A stretch of DNA of 64,000 nt. It comes from Nevskia sp. (lineage in GTDB: Bacteria; Pseudomonadota; Gammaproteobacteria; Nevskiales; Nevskiaceae). This document shows, piece after piece, positions 36,319-44,504 of this stretch; position 1 is the first letter of the stretch; each line of letters opens with the position of its first letter. The position numbers and the translations under genes were made by a program. The stretch spans positions 51,616-115,615 of the forward strand of contig JADGHB010000004.1 in assembly GCA_019689635.1 (NCBI GenBank). Reading direction: 5' to 3'. The notes under the pieces are model-generated. The model was not told where the DNA came from. It did no database searches and worked only from the letters and a program-made list of their open reading frames with translations.

Positions 36319-36347
36319 TTTGGCTCGGCGGCCGCCTCCAGTACAAT
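36319..36347 (+). promoter_or_regulatory. Sigma-70-like promoter for ybgC-tol genes
   Basis: TTTGGC (36319-36324) and TACAAT (36342-36347) are 17 bp apart. The expected transcription start, near 36354, is only about 8 bases before the GTG of ybgC, which has no Shine-Dalgarno sequence. Confidence 0.5.
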
Positions 36348-36361
36348 CAAACACGTAAACC

Positions 36362-36802
36362 GTGAATTCTCCTCTCCTCGCCTGGCCGGTCCGCATTTAT
36401 TACGAAGACACCGACGCCAGCGGCGTGGTGTATCACGCGGCGTATCTGCGCTTCTTCGAGCGCGCGCGGACCGAGTGGCTGCGCCGCCTGGGGTTTTCCC
36501 AGGAGCGCTTGCGCAAGGAGCTGAACGTGGCGTTCACGCTGGCGGAGCTGACCATCGAGTTCCGCCGCCCGGCGCGGCTGGACGACGCCCTGGAAGCGAC
36601 GGCCGAGCTGACGCGCCTGGGCGGCGCAAGCCTGGTGTTCGCCCAGAGTCTGCGCGAGCCCGCCAACGCGGGCGGGGTGCTGGCGCGGGCGCGAGCGCGG
36701 GTCGCCTGCGTCGATGCGCGCAGCTTCCGCCCCTGTCCGCTGCCTGAGGGACTGATGGCCGCGCTGCGCGGCGAAGGATCACGACGAGAAGGCTCGGCAT
36801 GA
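36362..36802 (+). CDS. ybgC: Acyl-CoA thioesterase YbgC (Tol-Pal associated)
   Basis: A 146-residue hot-dog thioesterase with the catalytic motif YYEDTDASGVVYHAAYLRFF near residue 13. It hydrolyses short acyl-CoAs and is the usual first gene of the Tol-Pal operon. The start is a GTG at 36362 without a visible ribosome site, close behind a predicted promoter. Its stop overlaps tolQ by 4 bp. Confidence 0.94.
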   Translation: MNSPLLAWPVRIYYEDTDASGVVYHAAYLRFFERARTEWLRRLGFSQERLRKELNVAFTLAELTIEFRRPARLDDALEATAELTRLGGASLVFAQSLREPANAGGVLARARARVACVDARSFRPCPLPEGLMAALRGEGSRREGSA

Positions 36803-37485
36803 CGACCAACATCTCTTTCTTGCAGCTGGTGCTGCAGGCCGGCACGCTGGTGCAGATCATCCTGGGGCTTTTGGTGTTCGCCTCGATCCTGTCCTGGGCC
36901 GTGATCTTGCAGAAGCGCAGTCTGCTCGACCGGACGCAGAAGGCGGCGATCCAGTTCGAGAACCGCTTCTGGTCCGGCGGCACGCTCTCCGATCTCTACG
37001 AAAGCCTGCGCCGCGGACGCGAAGCCGACGAAGGGCTGGCACAAATCTTCCGGGCCGGTTACGAGGAGTTCATCCGGCAGAGCGGCCACGCCAATCCGGA
37101 CGATGCGCTGGCGGCGGTGCAGCGGCAGATGCGGGTGGCGCATGCGCGCGAGCTGGAACGTCTGGAAGGCGGGCTGTCGCTGCTGGCCACCGTGGGCTCG
37201 ACCAGCCCTTACGTCGGCCTGTTCGGCACGGTGTGGGGCATCATGACCGCCTTCATCGCCATCGGCAACGTCAAGCAGGCGACACTGGCTTCGGTCGCGC
37301 CGGGCATCGCCGAGGCGCTGATCGCCACCGCGATGGGACTGTTCGCGGCGATTCCGGCGGTGATCGCCTACAACTTCTTCACCGCGCGCGTCGAGCGGCT
37401 GGAAAACCGCTTCGGCACTTTCGCCGAGGAGCTGACCGGGATCCTCGATCGCGGTCTGCGGACCAGCGGTACGAGGGCGAGCTGA
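36799..37485 (+). CDS. tolQ: Tol-Pal system proton channel subunit TolQ
   Basis: A 228-residue inner membrane protein with three membrane segments (about 15-37, 130-155 and 168-190), including GLSLLATVGSTSPYVGLFGTVW and GIAEALIATAMGLFAAIPAV. With TolR it converts the proton gradient into force on TolA for outer membrane constriction at division. ATGA overlap with ybgC and a one-base overlap with tolR indicate one operon. Confidence 0.96.
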   Translation: MTTNISFLQLVLQAGTLVQIILGLLVFASILSWAVILQKRSLLDRTQKAAIQFENRFWSGGTLSDLYESLRRGREADEGLAQIFRAGYEEFIRQSGHANPDDALAAVQRQMRVAHARELERLEGGLSLLATVGSTSPYVGLFGTVWGIMTAFIAIGNVKQATLASVAPGIAEALIATAMGLFAAIPAVIAYNFFTARVERLENRFGTFAEELTGILDRGLRTSGTRAS

Positions 37486-37940
37486 TGGCCGCGCCGGTCT
37501 TCGCCCGCGGCAAGCGCCGGCTCCACGCCGACATCAACGTCGTGCCCTACATCGACGTGATGCTGGTGCTGCTGGTGATCTTCATGGTTACCGCGCCGCT
37601 GCTGACCCAGGGCATCGACGTGGAACTGCCGCAGGCGCAAGCCGAGCCGATCGCCAACCAGGAGGAGCCGGTCACGCTGACGGTGGATGCGCGCGGGCGC
37701 TATTTCCTCGACATCGGCACCGACACCCGCAAGCCATTGGCGGACGACGAAGTCGTCCGGCGCGTGGCCATCGTGCTGCGCCAGAAGCCGCAGACCATGA
37801 TCCTGGTGAGGGCGGATCACACCGTGCCTTATGGCGCGGTGGTGCAGGGCATGTCGTTGTTGCAGCGCGCCGGTGCCAGCAAGATCGGTTTCGTGACTCA
37901 ACCGCCCGCCGCGGATGGCGGCGCGCGTCCGCACGGATGA
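37485..37940 (+). CDS. tolR: Tol-Pal system protein TolR
   Basis: A 151-residue protein with one membrane helix containing the channel aspartate (VVPYIDVMLVLLVIFMVTAP, aspartate near residue 25) and a periplasmic domain that binds peptidoglycan. The start shares one base with the tolQ stop (TGATG) and its own stop overlaps tolA by 4 bp. Confidence 0.95.
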   Translation: MAAPVFARGKRRLHADINVVPYIDVMLVLLVIFMVTAPLLTQGIDVELPQAQAEPIANQEEPVTLTVDARGRYFLDIGTDTRKPLADDEVVRRVAIVLRQKPQTMILVRADHTVPYGAVVQGMSLLQRAGASKIGFVTQPPAADGGARPHG

Positions 37941-38767
37941 CGCTGCGCGCGCGCCACATCGTGCTGGCAGCGCTCTTGCATGTGGCGCTGTTCAGCCTGC
38001 TGGTGACCGGGGTGCGATGCAGCCAGAAAGTCGAGACGCCGCCGGTGATCCAGGGCGTGCTGATCAATCCGGCGCAAGTGCCGAAACCCGCTGCCGCGCC
38101 GCCCAAGCCGCAACCCCAGGTCGAAGCGCCGGTGCAGGATCTGCAGGCTCAACGGCAGGCCGAACAGCAACAACAGCAACAACAGGCGCTCCAGCGCCAG
38201 CAGCAGGAGCAGGCGCGCCAGCAGGCCGAGGCGCAGAAGTTGCAGGCCCAGCAGGAAGCCCAGCGCAAGGCGGAAGAACTCAAGAAACAACAGGAAGCAG
38301 AAGCGCAACGCAAGGCCGAGGAAGAAAGGCAGGCCGAAGCGCAGCGCCAGGAACAATTGCGCAAGCAGGCCGAAGCCGAGGCCCAGGCGCGCAAGGCGCT
38401 GGAGGAAAAAAAGAAGGCCGAGTTGGCCAGACAGCAGGCCCAACGCCTGGCGGAACTGCAGCAGCAACTCGGGATCGAAGCCGGGCAGTTGCAGCAGCAA
38501 TTGCAAAACGAATGGGTGACGCAGATCCAGGCGGCACTGCATCGTGCGTTCGTCAGCCCGCCGGGGGTCAGCAACACGCTGAGCTGCAAGATCAGCATCC
38601 AGCTCGCACCGACCGGCGCGGTGCAGTCGGCCAGCATCGTCAATTCCAGCGGCAACACGCTGTTCGACAATTCCGTGCTTTCCGCGGTCTATAAGGCGAG
38701 CCCCTTGCCGTTGCCGCGCGATCCTTCACTGTTCCAGCCCTCCCTGGTGGTCAACTTCGTGCCTTAG
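37937..38767 (+). CDS. tolA: Tol-Pal system protein TolA
   Basis: A 276-residue protein with an N-terminal membrane anchor (about 8-25), a long helical domain rich in Gln, Ala, Lys and Glu (about 60-175, including a run of CAG/CAA codons) and a small C-terminal domain (about 185-276, ending SLVVNFVP). It spans the periplasm to contact Pal and TolB. The sequence fits TolA although the central domain is shorter than that of E. coli. Confidence 0.9.
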   Translation: MTLRARHIVLAALLHVALFSLLVTGVRCSQKVETPPVIQGVLINPAQVPKPAAAPPKPQPQVEAPVQDLQAQRQAEQQQQQQQALQRQQQEQARQQAEAQKLQAQQEAQRKAEELKKQQEAEAQRKAEEERQAEAQRQEQLRKQAEAEAQARKALEEKKKAELARQQAQRLAELQQQLGIEAGQLQQQLQNEWVTQIQAALHRAFVSPPGVSNTLSCKISIQLAPTGAVQSASIVNSSGNTLFDNSVLSAVYKASPLPLPRDPSLFQPSLVVNFVP

Positions 38768-38775
38768 GCGAACCG

Positions 38776-40083
38776 ATGACGAAAAAAACCTGCCTTGCGC
38801 TATCGCTGGCGATCGCCTGCACCGTGGCGCGCGCCGATCTCGAAATCACCGTCAGCAGCAGCGGGACCGCGCCGCAGCCGATCGCCGTGGTGCCGTTCGC
38901 CCAGCCGCCCGAAGTGACGCTGGATCTCGCCCAGGTCGTGGCCGCCGATCTCGATCGCAGCGGCTTGTTCCGCACGCTGCCGCGCAGCGACATGCTGGAG
39001 AAGCCCACCGAGCTGTCGCAGGTGAACCTGCGCAACTGGCGCGCGGTGGGCATGGATGACGTGGTGATCGGCAAGGTGCAACGCGGTCCCAACGACGCCA
39101 TCCGCGTCAGTTTTCGTCTGCTCGACGCGCTGCGGGGCGACGATCCCAACCAGGCGCTGTTGCTGGGCATGGACGACATCACGGCACCCAACCGCGCGCA
39201 GTGGCGCTCGGCCGCGCACCGGGTGGCGGACCAGATTTACCAGAAGCTCACCGGCGTCCGCGGCATTTTCGACACGCGCATCGCCTATATCGTGGGCAGC
39301 GGCGGAGTCGGCAACCGCCGTTTCCAGCTCTACGTGGCCGATGCGGACGGCGAGAATCCGCGCGTCATCGCCACCTCGCGCGAGCCCTTGATGTCGCCGG
39401 CCTGGTCGCCGGACGGGTCGCGCATCGCCTACGTCGGCTACGACCACGGCAATTCCGCGATCTACATCCAGACGCCAGCCACCGGCGCGTTACAGAAGTT
39501 CGTCGGGGAACCGGGGATCAACGGCGCGCCCGCGTGGTCCCCGGATGGGCGCAAACTGGCGGTGACGCTGTCGTATGAACACAACCCCGACATCTACGTC
39601 ATCGATCTCGCCAGCGGCGCCAAGCGCCGCATCACCACCGATCCGGCGATCGACACCGAGGCCAACTGGTCGCCCGACGGCAAGACGCTGGCCTTCGTCT
39701 CCGACCGCGGGGGGCAGCCGCAGATCTATACCGTGCCTGCCGAGGGCGGCACGCCACAGCGGATCACCTTCCAGGGCGTGCGTAACGAGCAGCCGCGCTA
39801 CTCGCCGGACGGCAAGTCGCTGGCGCTGGTCAACGGCGACGGCCACGCCTTCCGCATCGGACTGCTCGACTTGCAGACGCGCGAACTGCGGCTGCTCAGC
39901 GACGGACCGCTCGACGAAGGTCCGAACTGGGCGCCCAACGGGCAGGTGCTGATTTATACTACGCAGACTCCGCACGGACAGGCGCTGGCGACGGTGTCGG
40001 TGGACGGGCGGGTGCGACAGATTCTGAGCCAGCCGGGCGATGTGCGCGAACCCGCCTGGGCTCCGTTTGCTTCAACCGATTGA
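38776..40083 (+). CDS. tolB: Tol-Pal system periplasmic protein TolB
   Basis: A 435-residue protein with a signal peptide (cleaved near VARA-DLEI), an N-terminal alpha/beta domain and a beta-propeller of repeated units such as SPAWSPDGSRIAYV, APAWSPDGRKLAV and ANWSPDGKTLAFV. It binds Pal and TolA. It begins 8 bp after tolA. Confidence 0.95.
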   Translation: MTKKTCLALSLAIACTVARADLEITVSSSGTAPQPIAVVPFAQPPEVTLDLAQVVAADLDRSGLFRTLPRSDMLEKPTELSQVNLRNWRAVGMDDVVIGKVQRGPNDAIRVSFRLLDALRGDDPNQALLLGMDDITAPNRAQWRSAAHRVADQIYQKLTGVRGIFDTRIAYIVGSGGVGNRRFQLYVADADGENPRVIATSREPLMSPAWSPDGSRIAYVGYDHGNSAIYIQTPATGALQKFVGEPGINGAPAWSPDGRKLAVTLSYEHNPDIYVIDLASGAKRRITTDPAIDTEANWSPDGKTLAFVSDRGGQPQIYTVPAEGGTPQRITFQGVRNEQPRYSPDGKSLALVNGDGHAFRIGLLDLQTRELRLLSDGPLDEGPNWAPNGQVLIYTTQTPHGQALATVSVDGRVRQILSQPGDVREPAWAPFASTD

Positions 40084-40123
40084 CACAACGGCGATCGAAC
40101 TTCTTTCCCCCTAGGAGTCTTCC

Positions 40124-40645
40124 ATGCGTCACAAAAACAAGCTTGCGGCATTGGCCCTGATGGGTCTGGCCTTCGCGTTGGCCGGATGCTCCGGCTCCGG
40201 CGGCGTCAAGAACGAGGGCGCGCAACCCGTCGGCACGTCCAATAGCGGCATTTCCACCAGCGGCCTCGGCAACGAGAATGCCGGCGGCGGACAGAACGTG
40301 TACGGCGCGGCCGATCTGGCGAAGCACTCGGTGTATTTCGACTTCGACAAGACCGACATCAAGCCCGACGGCCAGTCGGTGATCGACAACTGGGCACGCT
40401 ACCTCACCGCCAACCCCACGGCCAAGGTTCGCCTCGAAGGCAACTGCGACGAGCGCGGTACGCGCGAATACAACATCGGCCTCGGCGAGCGTCGCGCCAA
40501 TGCCGTCGCCCAGGCGCTGGAAGCCAAGGGTGTTTCCAGCCAGCAGCTCAGCGTCATCAGCTACGGCAAGGAACGCCCGGTGTGCACCGAGCACGACGAG
40601 TCGTGCTGGTGGCAGAACCGCCGCGTCGACCTCGTCCGGCAGTAA
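40124..40645 (+). CDS. pal: Peptidoglycan-associated lipoprotein Pal
   Basis: A 173-residue lipoprotein (lipobox LAGC at the end of the signal) with a Gly/Ser/Asn-rich linker and a C-terminal OmpA-like domain (VYFDFDKTDIKPDGQSVIDN, then LEGNCDERGTREYNIGLGER). It ties the outer membrane to peptidoglycan. CTAGGAG precedes the ATG at 40124. Confidence 0.96.
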   Translation: MRHKNKLAALALMGLAFALAGCSGSGGVKNEGAQPVGTSNSGISTSGLGNENAGGGQNVYGAADLAKHSVYFDFDKTDIKPDGQSVIDNWARYLTANPTAKVRLEGNCDERGTREYNIGLGERRANAVAQALEAKGVSSQQLSVISYGKERPVCTEHDESCWWQNRRVDLVRQ

Positions 40646-40651
40646 ATTCCG

Positions 40652-41581
40652 ATGCCGATCCGGCGATCAGTGGGCCTAGGCACGAACCGACGCCGCTCGG
40701 AGGCGTCGGGTCTGCCCGCTCCACGGTTCCGGAAAACCAGACCAGCGCTGCTGGCCGCAGCGCTGGTTCTTTCCGGCTGCGCAGCCGACTACGGCCCGCC
40801 GATCAACGGCGATCGTGCGCTGTCGCCAGAAGAACAGCGTTTGCAAGCGGTCGAAAACAAGACCGTCGATCTCAGCCGGCGCCTCGCCGCGCTGGAAGCC
40901 GCGCAGAGCGGATCGTCCAGCGACGAGCTGCGCGCGCTGCGCGGCCAGGTCGAGCAACTGCGCTACGACCTGGATACCGCCCAGCAAAAGAACGCCCAAC
41001 AGCTCGCCGATCTCGACGCGCGGGTCAAACGGCTGGAGGCCGGCATGCCGCCCGGCGCAGGCGTTCCGTCGGCTCCTGGCGCTGCGCCGACGGCGCCGTC
41101 GGTCGTACCGCCGGCGGCGGCGCCCGTCACTCCCGCGGCGGCTGGCGCTGCGACCGCGACGCCGGCCGCGCCCCCGCCGGCGGCCGCGGCGGCAACGACC
41201 GCCACCGCCGATGAGGAGGCGATCTATCTCAAGAGCTTCGATCTGCTGCGCGCCAACAAGCTCGACGACGCGATCCGCGGCTTCAAGAGCCAGCTCGCGA
41301 AGTATCCGCAGGGCAATTACGCCGACAACGCCTGGTACTGGCTGGGCCAGTGCTATTACGTCAAGCAGGACTACGGCAACGCCCTGCGCAGTTACCAGTC
41401 GCTGCTGCAAGCCTTTCCGGCCAGCCCCAAGGTCCCCGACGCGCTGCTCGGCATGGGGCTCGTCTATCAGGCGCAGCAGAAGAACGCCGAGGCGCGCCAG
41501 GCCTACAACCGCGTGGTCAAGGACTATCCCAGTTCCGGCGCCGCGGCCCAGGCGCGTAGCCGCCTGGCGCAATTGCACTGA
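40652..41581 (+). CDS. cpoB: Cell division coordinator CpoB/YbgF, apparently a lipoprotein
   Basis: A 309-residue protein with an N-terminal coiled coil (about 60-130), an Ala-Pro-Thr linker (about 135-185) and C-terminal TPR repeats (AIYLKSFDLLRANKLDDAI, NAWYWLGQCYYVKQDYGNA and following). CpoB links peptidoglycan synthesis to Tol constriction. Its N-terminus is long and basic, then ends LVLSGC, a lipobox. Well-known CpoB proteins have ordinary cleavable signals, so lipid anchoring would be unusual. It follows pal by 6 bp. Confidence 0.88.
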   Translation: MPIRRSVGLGTNRRRSEASGLPAPRFRKTRPALLAAALVLSGCAADYGPPINGDRALSPEEQRLQAVENKTVDLSRRLAALEAAQSGSSSDELRALRGQVEQLRYDLDTAQQKNAQQLADLDARVKRLEAGMPPGAGVPSAPGAAPTAPSVVPPAAAPVTPAAAGAATATPAAPPPAAAAATTATADEEAIYLKSFDLLRANKLDDAIRGFKSQLAKYPQGNYADNAWYWLGQCYYVKQDYGNALRSYQSLLQAFPASPKVPDALLGMGLVYQAQQKNAEARQAYNRVVKDYPSSGAAAQARSRLAQLH

Positions 41582-41589
41582 GCCGGATC

Positions 41590-42276
41590 GTGAACGCGCC
41601 GGCAGGCCGGCCGGTTGCGCCGCAAGACCAGGCGACGCTGCGGCTCAAGATCACCGAAATCTTTCTCTCGCTGCAGGGCGAATCGGATCTGGCCGGTTGG
41701 CCCACGGCGTTCGTGCGGCTCACCGGCTGCCCGCTGCGTTGCCAGTACTGTGACACCACCTACGCCTTCCACGGCGGACGCTGGATGAGCCTGGAAGAGA
41801 TCTGCGCGCGGGTCGCCGAGTTCGGCGTGCGGCATGTCTGCGTGACCGGCGGCGAGCCGCTGGCGCAGAAGGCCTGTCTGCCGCTGCTGGCGCGCTTGTG
41901 CGACGCAGGCCACGTCGTCTCCTTGGAGACCAGCGGTGCGCTCGACATCGCGCCCGTGGATCCGCGCGTGATCCGCGTGGTGGACCTCAAGACGCCGGAT
42001 TCCGGCGAGGTGGAGCGCAATCGCTGGGCGAATCTGGACTCGTTGACGCCGCGGGATCAAGTGAAATTCGTGCTGTGCAGCCGCGCGGACTACGACTGGG
42101 CCAAGGAAATCCTGCGGCGTTACGGCCTGGCTTCTCGCTGCACCGTGCTGTTTTCGCCGAGCTACACGCAATTGTCCTCGCGCGAGCTGGCGGACTGGAT
42201 CGTCGCCGACCGCTTGCCGGTGCGCTTCCAGGTTCAATTGCACAAGCTGCTGTGGGGCGATGAGCCAGGCCGCTGA
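41590..42276 (+). CDS. queE: 7-carboxy-7-deazaguanine synthase QueE
   Basis: A 228-residue radical SAM enzyme with the cluster-binding cysteines C47, C51 and C54 in [11 protein letters not shown]. It converts carboxytetrahydropterin to 7-carboxy-7-deazaguanine in the queuosine pathway. The start is a GTG at 41590, 8 bp after cpoB. Its last 17 bases overlap queC. The cpoB-queE-queC order is conserved in pseudomonads. Confidence 0.94.
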   Translation: MNAPAGRPVAPQDQATLRLKITEIFLSLQGESDLAGWPTAFVRLTGCPLRCQYCDTTYAFHGGRWMSLEEICARVAEFGVRHVCVTGGEPLAQKACLPLLARLCDAGHVVSLETSGALDIAPVDPRVIRVVDLKTPDSGEVERNRWANLDSLTPRDQVKFVLCSRADYDWAKEILRRYGLASRCTVLFSPSYTQLSSRELADWIVADRLPVRFQVQLHKLLWGDEPGR

Positions 42277-42946
42277 GTCGAAGCGGGCGGTGGTCCTGCT
42301 GTCGGGAGGGCTGGATTCGGCCACGGTCCTGGCCATCGCGCGCAGCGAAGGCTACGCATGCCACGCGCTGTCCGTGTCCTACGGACAGCGCCATGCGGCC
42401 GAACTCGCCGCGGCGCGGCGCATCGCGCGCATGCTGGGCGCCGTGGAGCATCGCGAGCTGCACGTCAACCTGGACGCCGTCGGCGGTTCCGCGCTCACCG
42501 ATCCGTCCATCGCGGTGCCCGAGTCGCCGAGCAGCGGCATCCCGGTCACCTACGTGCCGGCGCGCAACACGCTGTTGCTGGCGCTGGCACTGGGCTGGGC
42601 CGAGGTGCTGGGCGCGCGCGACCTGTTCATCGGCGTCAACGCCATCGATTACAGCGGCTATCCCGACTGTCGGCCGGAGTTCATCCACGCCTTCGAGCGG
42701 CTCGCCAATCTCGCCACCAAGGCGGGGGTGGAAGGGGTGCGTTTCTGCGTGCACGCGCCCTTGATCCGGCTCGGCAAGGCCGCAATCATCCGCCGCGGGT
42801 TGCAACTAGGTGTGGACTACGCCGCCACCGTGTCCTGCTACCAGGCCGACGCGGAAGGCCGCGCGTGCGGCCGCTGCGACGCCTGCCGCCTGCGCCGCGC
42901 GGGCTTTGCCGAGGCCGGCGTGCCGGACCCGACGCGTTATCGCTGA
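42260..42946 (+). CDS. queC: 7-cyano-7-deazaguanine synthase QueC
   Basis: A 228-residue ATP-dependent amide-to-nitrile enzyme with the PP-loop [11 protein letters not shown] near residue 15 and four zinc-binding cysteines at the C-terminus (SCYQ and ACGRCDAC). It makes preQ0 from the QueE product. It overlaps queE by 17 bp and is followed by the tRNA-Lys locus. Confidence 0.95.
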   Translation: MSQAAESKRAVVLLSGGLDSATVLAIARSEGYACHALSVSYGQRHAAELAAARRIARMLGAVEHRELHVNLDAVGGSALTDPSIAVPESPSSGIPVTYVPARNTLLLALALGWAEVLGARDLFIGVNAIDYSGYPDCRPEFIHAFERLANLATKAGVEGVRFCVHAPLIRLGKAAIIRRGLQLGVDYAATVSCYQADAEGRACGRCDACRLRRAGFAEAGVPDPTRYR

Positions 42947-42965
42947 ATCCGCAGCGGCCGACGGC

Positions 42966-42971
42966 TATAAT
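42966..42971 (+). promoter_or_regulatory. Consensus -10 element before the tRNA-Lys locus
   Basis: TATAAT, a perfect -10 hexamer, followed by a GC-rich discriminator, as is common for stable RNA promoters. No good -35 is visible at 16-18 bp. It lies 30 bp before the truncated tRNA copy but 177 bp before the intact tRNA-Lys. Confidence 0.55.
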
Positions 42972-42994
42972 CTCGGCCCTTTGCGGAAGTCCAC

Positions 42995-43014
42995 CGGGTC
43001 GTTAGCTCAGCCGG
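42995..43014 (+). repeat. Direct repeat, left copy (tRNA-Lys 5' end)
   Basis: These 20 bases are identical to 43142-43161, the base before tRNA-Lys plus its first 19 nucleotides. The two copies lie 147 bp apart and bracket a palindrome-rich segment. Confidence 0.9.
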
Positions 43015-43020
43015 GTGAGC
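42996..43020 (+). pseudogene. Truncated tRNA-Lys 5' fragment
   Basis: The acceptor 5' strand and D-arm of tRNA-Lys are present (the D-stem GCTC/GAGC can still close), but the anticodon arm, T-arm and 3' acceptor strand are missing. It cannot form a tRNA. It sits directly after the -10 element and probably marks the original 5' end of the gene. Confidence 0.75.
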
Positions 43021-43141
43021 CGACGTGCTTGGATGATGACCCAATGTCATCATCCGCGTCGGCGAACGCCAAGCCAAGGATGGCTTGGCAGGAGCTGGAT
43101 CGGCGCTCCAACGGTCGCGCCATGGATGGCAAGGAAACAGT
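43015..43141 (+). mobile_element. 127-bp palindrome-rich insert between tRNA-Lys copies
   Basis: The segment contains two strong inverted repeats. The first has an outer 7-bp stem (43019-43025 with 43057-43063) and a perfect 10-bp inner stem (43031-43040 with 43046-43055, loop of 5). The second is a perfect 9-bp stem (43068-43076 with 43081-43089, loop AGGA). Bracketed by 20-bp direct repeats of the tRNA start, it looks like a small non-coding element inserted into tRNA-Lys with target duplication. No reading frame of note is present. A REP- or MITE-like element or a structured RNA are the main alternatives. Confidence 0.45.
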
Positions 43142-43161
43142 CGGGTCGTTAGCTCAGCCGG
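43142..43161 (+). repeat. Direct repeat, right copy (inside intact tRNA-Lys)
   Basis: Identical over 20 bases to 42995-43014; forms the first 19 nucleotides of the functional tRNA-Lys plus the preceding base. Confidence 0.9.
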
Positions 43162-43218
43162 TAGAGCAGCTGGCTTTTAACCAGTTGGTCGCAGGTTCGA
43201 ATCCTGCACGACCCACCA
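43143..43218 (+). tRNA. tRNA-Lys (anticodon TTT)
   Basis: A 76-nt cloverleaf. The acceptor stem GGGTCGT pairs with ACGACCC, the anticodon loop CTTTTAA carries TTT at 43176-43178, the T-loop is GTTCGAATC, and CCA is encoded at 43216-43218. It follows queC, as in Pseudomonas, where the matching tRNA-Lys gene is a known genomic island attachment site. Confidence 0.97.
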
Positions 43219-43238
43219 TCGTCCAGCGACGCTGCCGA

Positions 43239-43262
43239 AACAAATCTTAACCGCGATTTGTT
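43239..43262. promoter_or_regulatory. AT-rich dyad upstream of the efflux operon, possible operator
   Basis: A perfect 8-bp inverted repeat AACAAATC/GATTTGTT with an 8-bp centre lies 78 bp before the efflux adaptor start, in an otherwise GC-rich gap. The 24-bp size suits a TetR- or MarR-type repressor. It may alternatively act as a weak terminator for tRNA-Lys, although no T-run follows. Confidence 0.4.
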
Positions 43263-43340
43263 CGAACGGAATCACCGCCTCGCCGTCGAATCGCAGACAA
43301 TGCGCAGGGCGGGGATGCCCGCCGAATCTTCGGAGTGGGT

Positions 43341-44504
43341 ATGCGCGGGGTGAAGAGGTTCGCGGTGGTTCTGTGCGCGGCGGCGGCCCTGGCGCTAGGC
43401 TGCGCCAGGTCCGGCGCGGGGACCTCGGCCAAAAACCAGTCCAGCGCCGGGCAAGGGGCGATTCCGGTCACCGTGGCCGCGGCGGTGCGCCAAGACGTGC
43501 CGATCTACCTCGATGGTCTGGGCACGGTGCAGGCATTCAACACGGCGACGCTGCGCGCCCAGGTTTCCGGACGCTTGATCGCCGTGCCCTTCAAGGAAGG
43601 CGACGAGGTCGAGGCGGGGGCCGTGCTGGCGCGGGTCGATCCGCGCACCTACCAGGCGGCGCTGGATCAGGCCATCGCCAAGAAGGCGCAGGACGAAGCG
43701 CAGCTCGCCGCCGCTCGCCTGGATCTCAAGCGCTATCAGGATCTGGTGCCGGAAGGCTACGTGACCCAGCAGCAGGTCGATCAACAGCGCGCCGTGGTCG
43801 AACAGGACGCCGCCTTGATCCAGTCCGATGCGGCGGCGATCGAGAGCGCGCGCGTGCAACTTTCCTACTGCACGATTACCGCGCCATTCGCCGGGGTGGT
43901 GGGCTTGCGCCAGGTGGATGTCGGCAATCTGGTCTCCGCCAGCGACCAGACCGGCATCGTGGTGCTGACCCAGATCAAGCCGATCGCGGTCACCTTCACG
44001 CTCCCCGAGCAGCACTTCGGCGAAATTCGCGGCGCTGCTGGGGCGGCGGGCCGCGATTCGCTGCCGGTGCTGGCGATGAGCCGCGACAACCAGACCGTGC
44101 TGGCGCGCGGCCGGCTGTTGGCGATGGACAACCAGATCGACCAGACCACCGGCACGATCAAGCTCAAGGCCAGCTTCGACAACGTCGAAAAGACGCTATG
44201 GCCGGGGCAGTTCGTCAACGTGCGACTGCTGGTGCGCACCGAGCACGATGCGCTCACGGTGCCGGCGGCGGCGGTACAGCTGGGCCCCAGCGGCAGCTAC
44301 GTCTATGTCGTCGATCGGCAGCAGACCGCGCAGATGCGGCCGGTTCAGGTGGCGCGCCGCGAAGGTCCAGTGGCGCTGATCGCCCAAGGCCTGGAAGCGG
44401 GTGAACCGGTGGTCGTGGACGGGCAATCGCGCCTGCAGCCGGGATCCAAGGTACAAGCCAGCACGGCGCAGGCCACGACCCCGGCGAACGCCGGCGCGCA
44501 ATGA
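43341..44504 (+). CDS. RND efflux periplasmic adaptor (MdtA-like) lipoprotein
   Basis: A 387-residue membrane fusion protein with a lipobox (ALALGC, cysteine about residue 21), a biotinyl-lipoyl-like domain (TLRAQVSGRLIAVPFKEGDEV, and CTITAPFAGVVGLRQVDVGNLV), a helical hairpin (about 105-165) and beta-barrel domains. It connects the inner membrane RND pumps to an outer membrane channel. The ATG at 43341 is preferred over a GTG two codons upstream because GGAG sits 5 bases before it. It overlaps the next pump gene by 4 bp. Confidence 0.92.
   Translation: MRGVKRFAVVLCAAAALALGCARSGAGTSAKNQSSAGQGAIPVTVAAAVRQDVPIYLDGLGTVQAFNTATLRAQVSGRLIAVPFKEGDEVEAGAVLARVDPRTYQAALDQAIAKKAQDEAQLAAARLDLKRYQDLVPEGYVTQQQVDQQRAVVEQDAALIQSDAAAIESARVQLSYCTITAPFAGVVGLRQVDVGNLVSASDQTGIVVLTQIKPIAVTFTLPEQHFGEIRGAAGAAGRDSLPVLAMSRDNQTVLARGRLLAMDNQIDQTTGTIKLKASFDNVEKTLWPGQFVNVRLLVRTEHDALTVPAAAVQLGPSGSYVYVVDRQQTAQMRPVQVARREGPVALIAQGLEAGEPVVVDGQSRLQPGSKVQASTAQATTPANAGAQ

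Noticed and set aside
38160..38480. Repetitive CAG/CAA-rich sequence as a CRISPR-like or tandem repeat array
   Set aside because: It encodes the Gln/Ala/Lys-rich helical domain of TolA and has no spacer structure.
42996..43020. A second tRNA-Lys gene
   Set aside because: Only the acceptor 5' strand and D-arm are present; no anticodon arm, T-arm or 3' acceptor strand follows.
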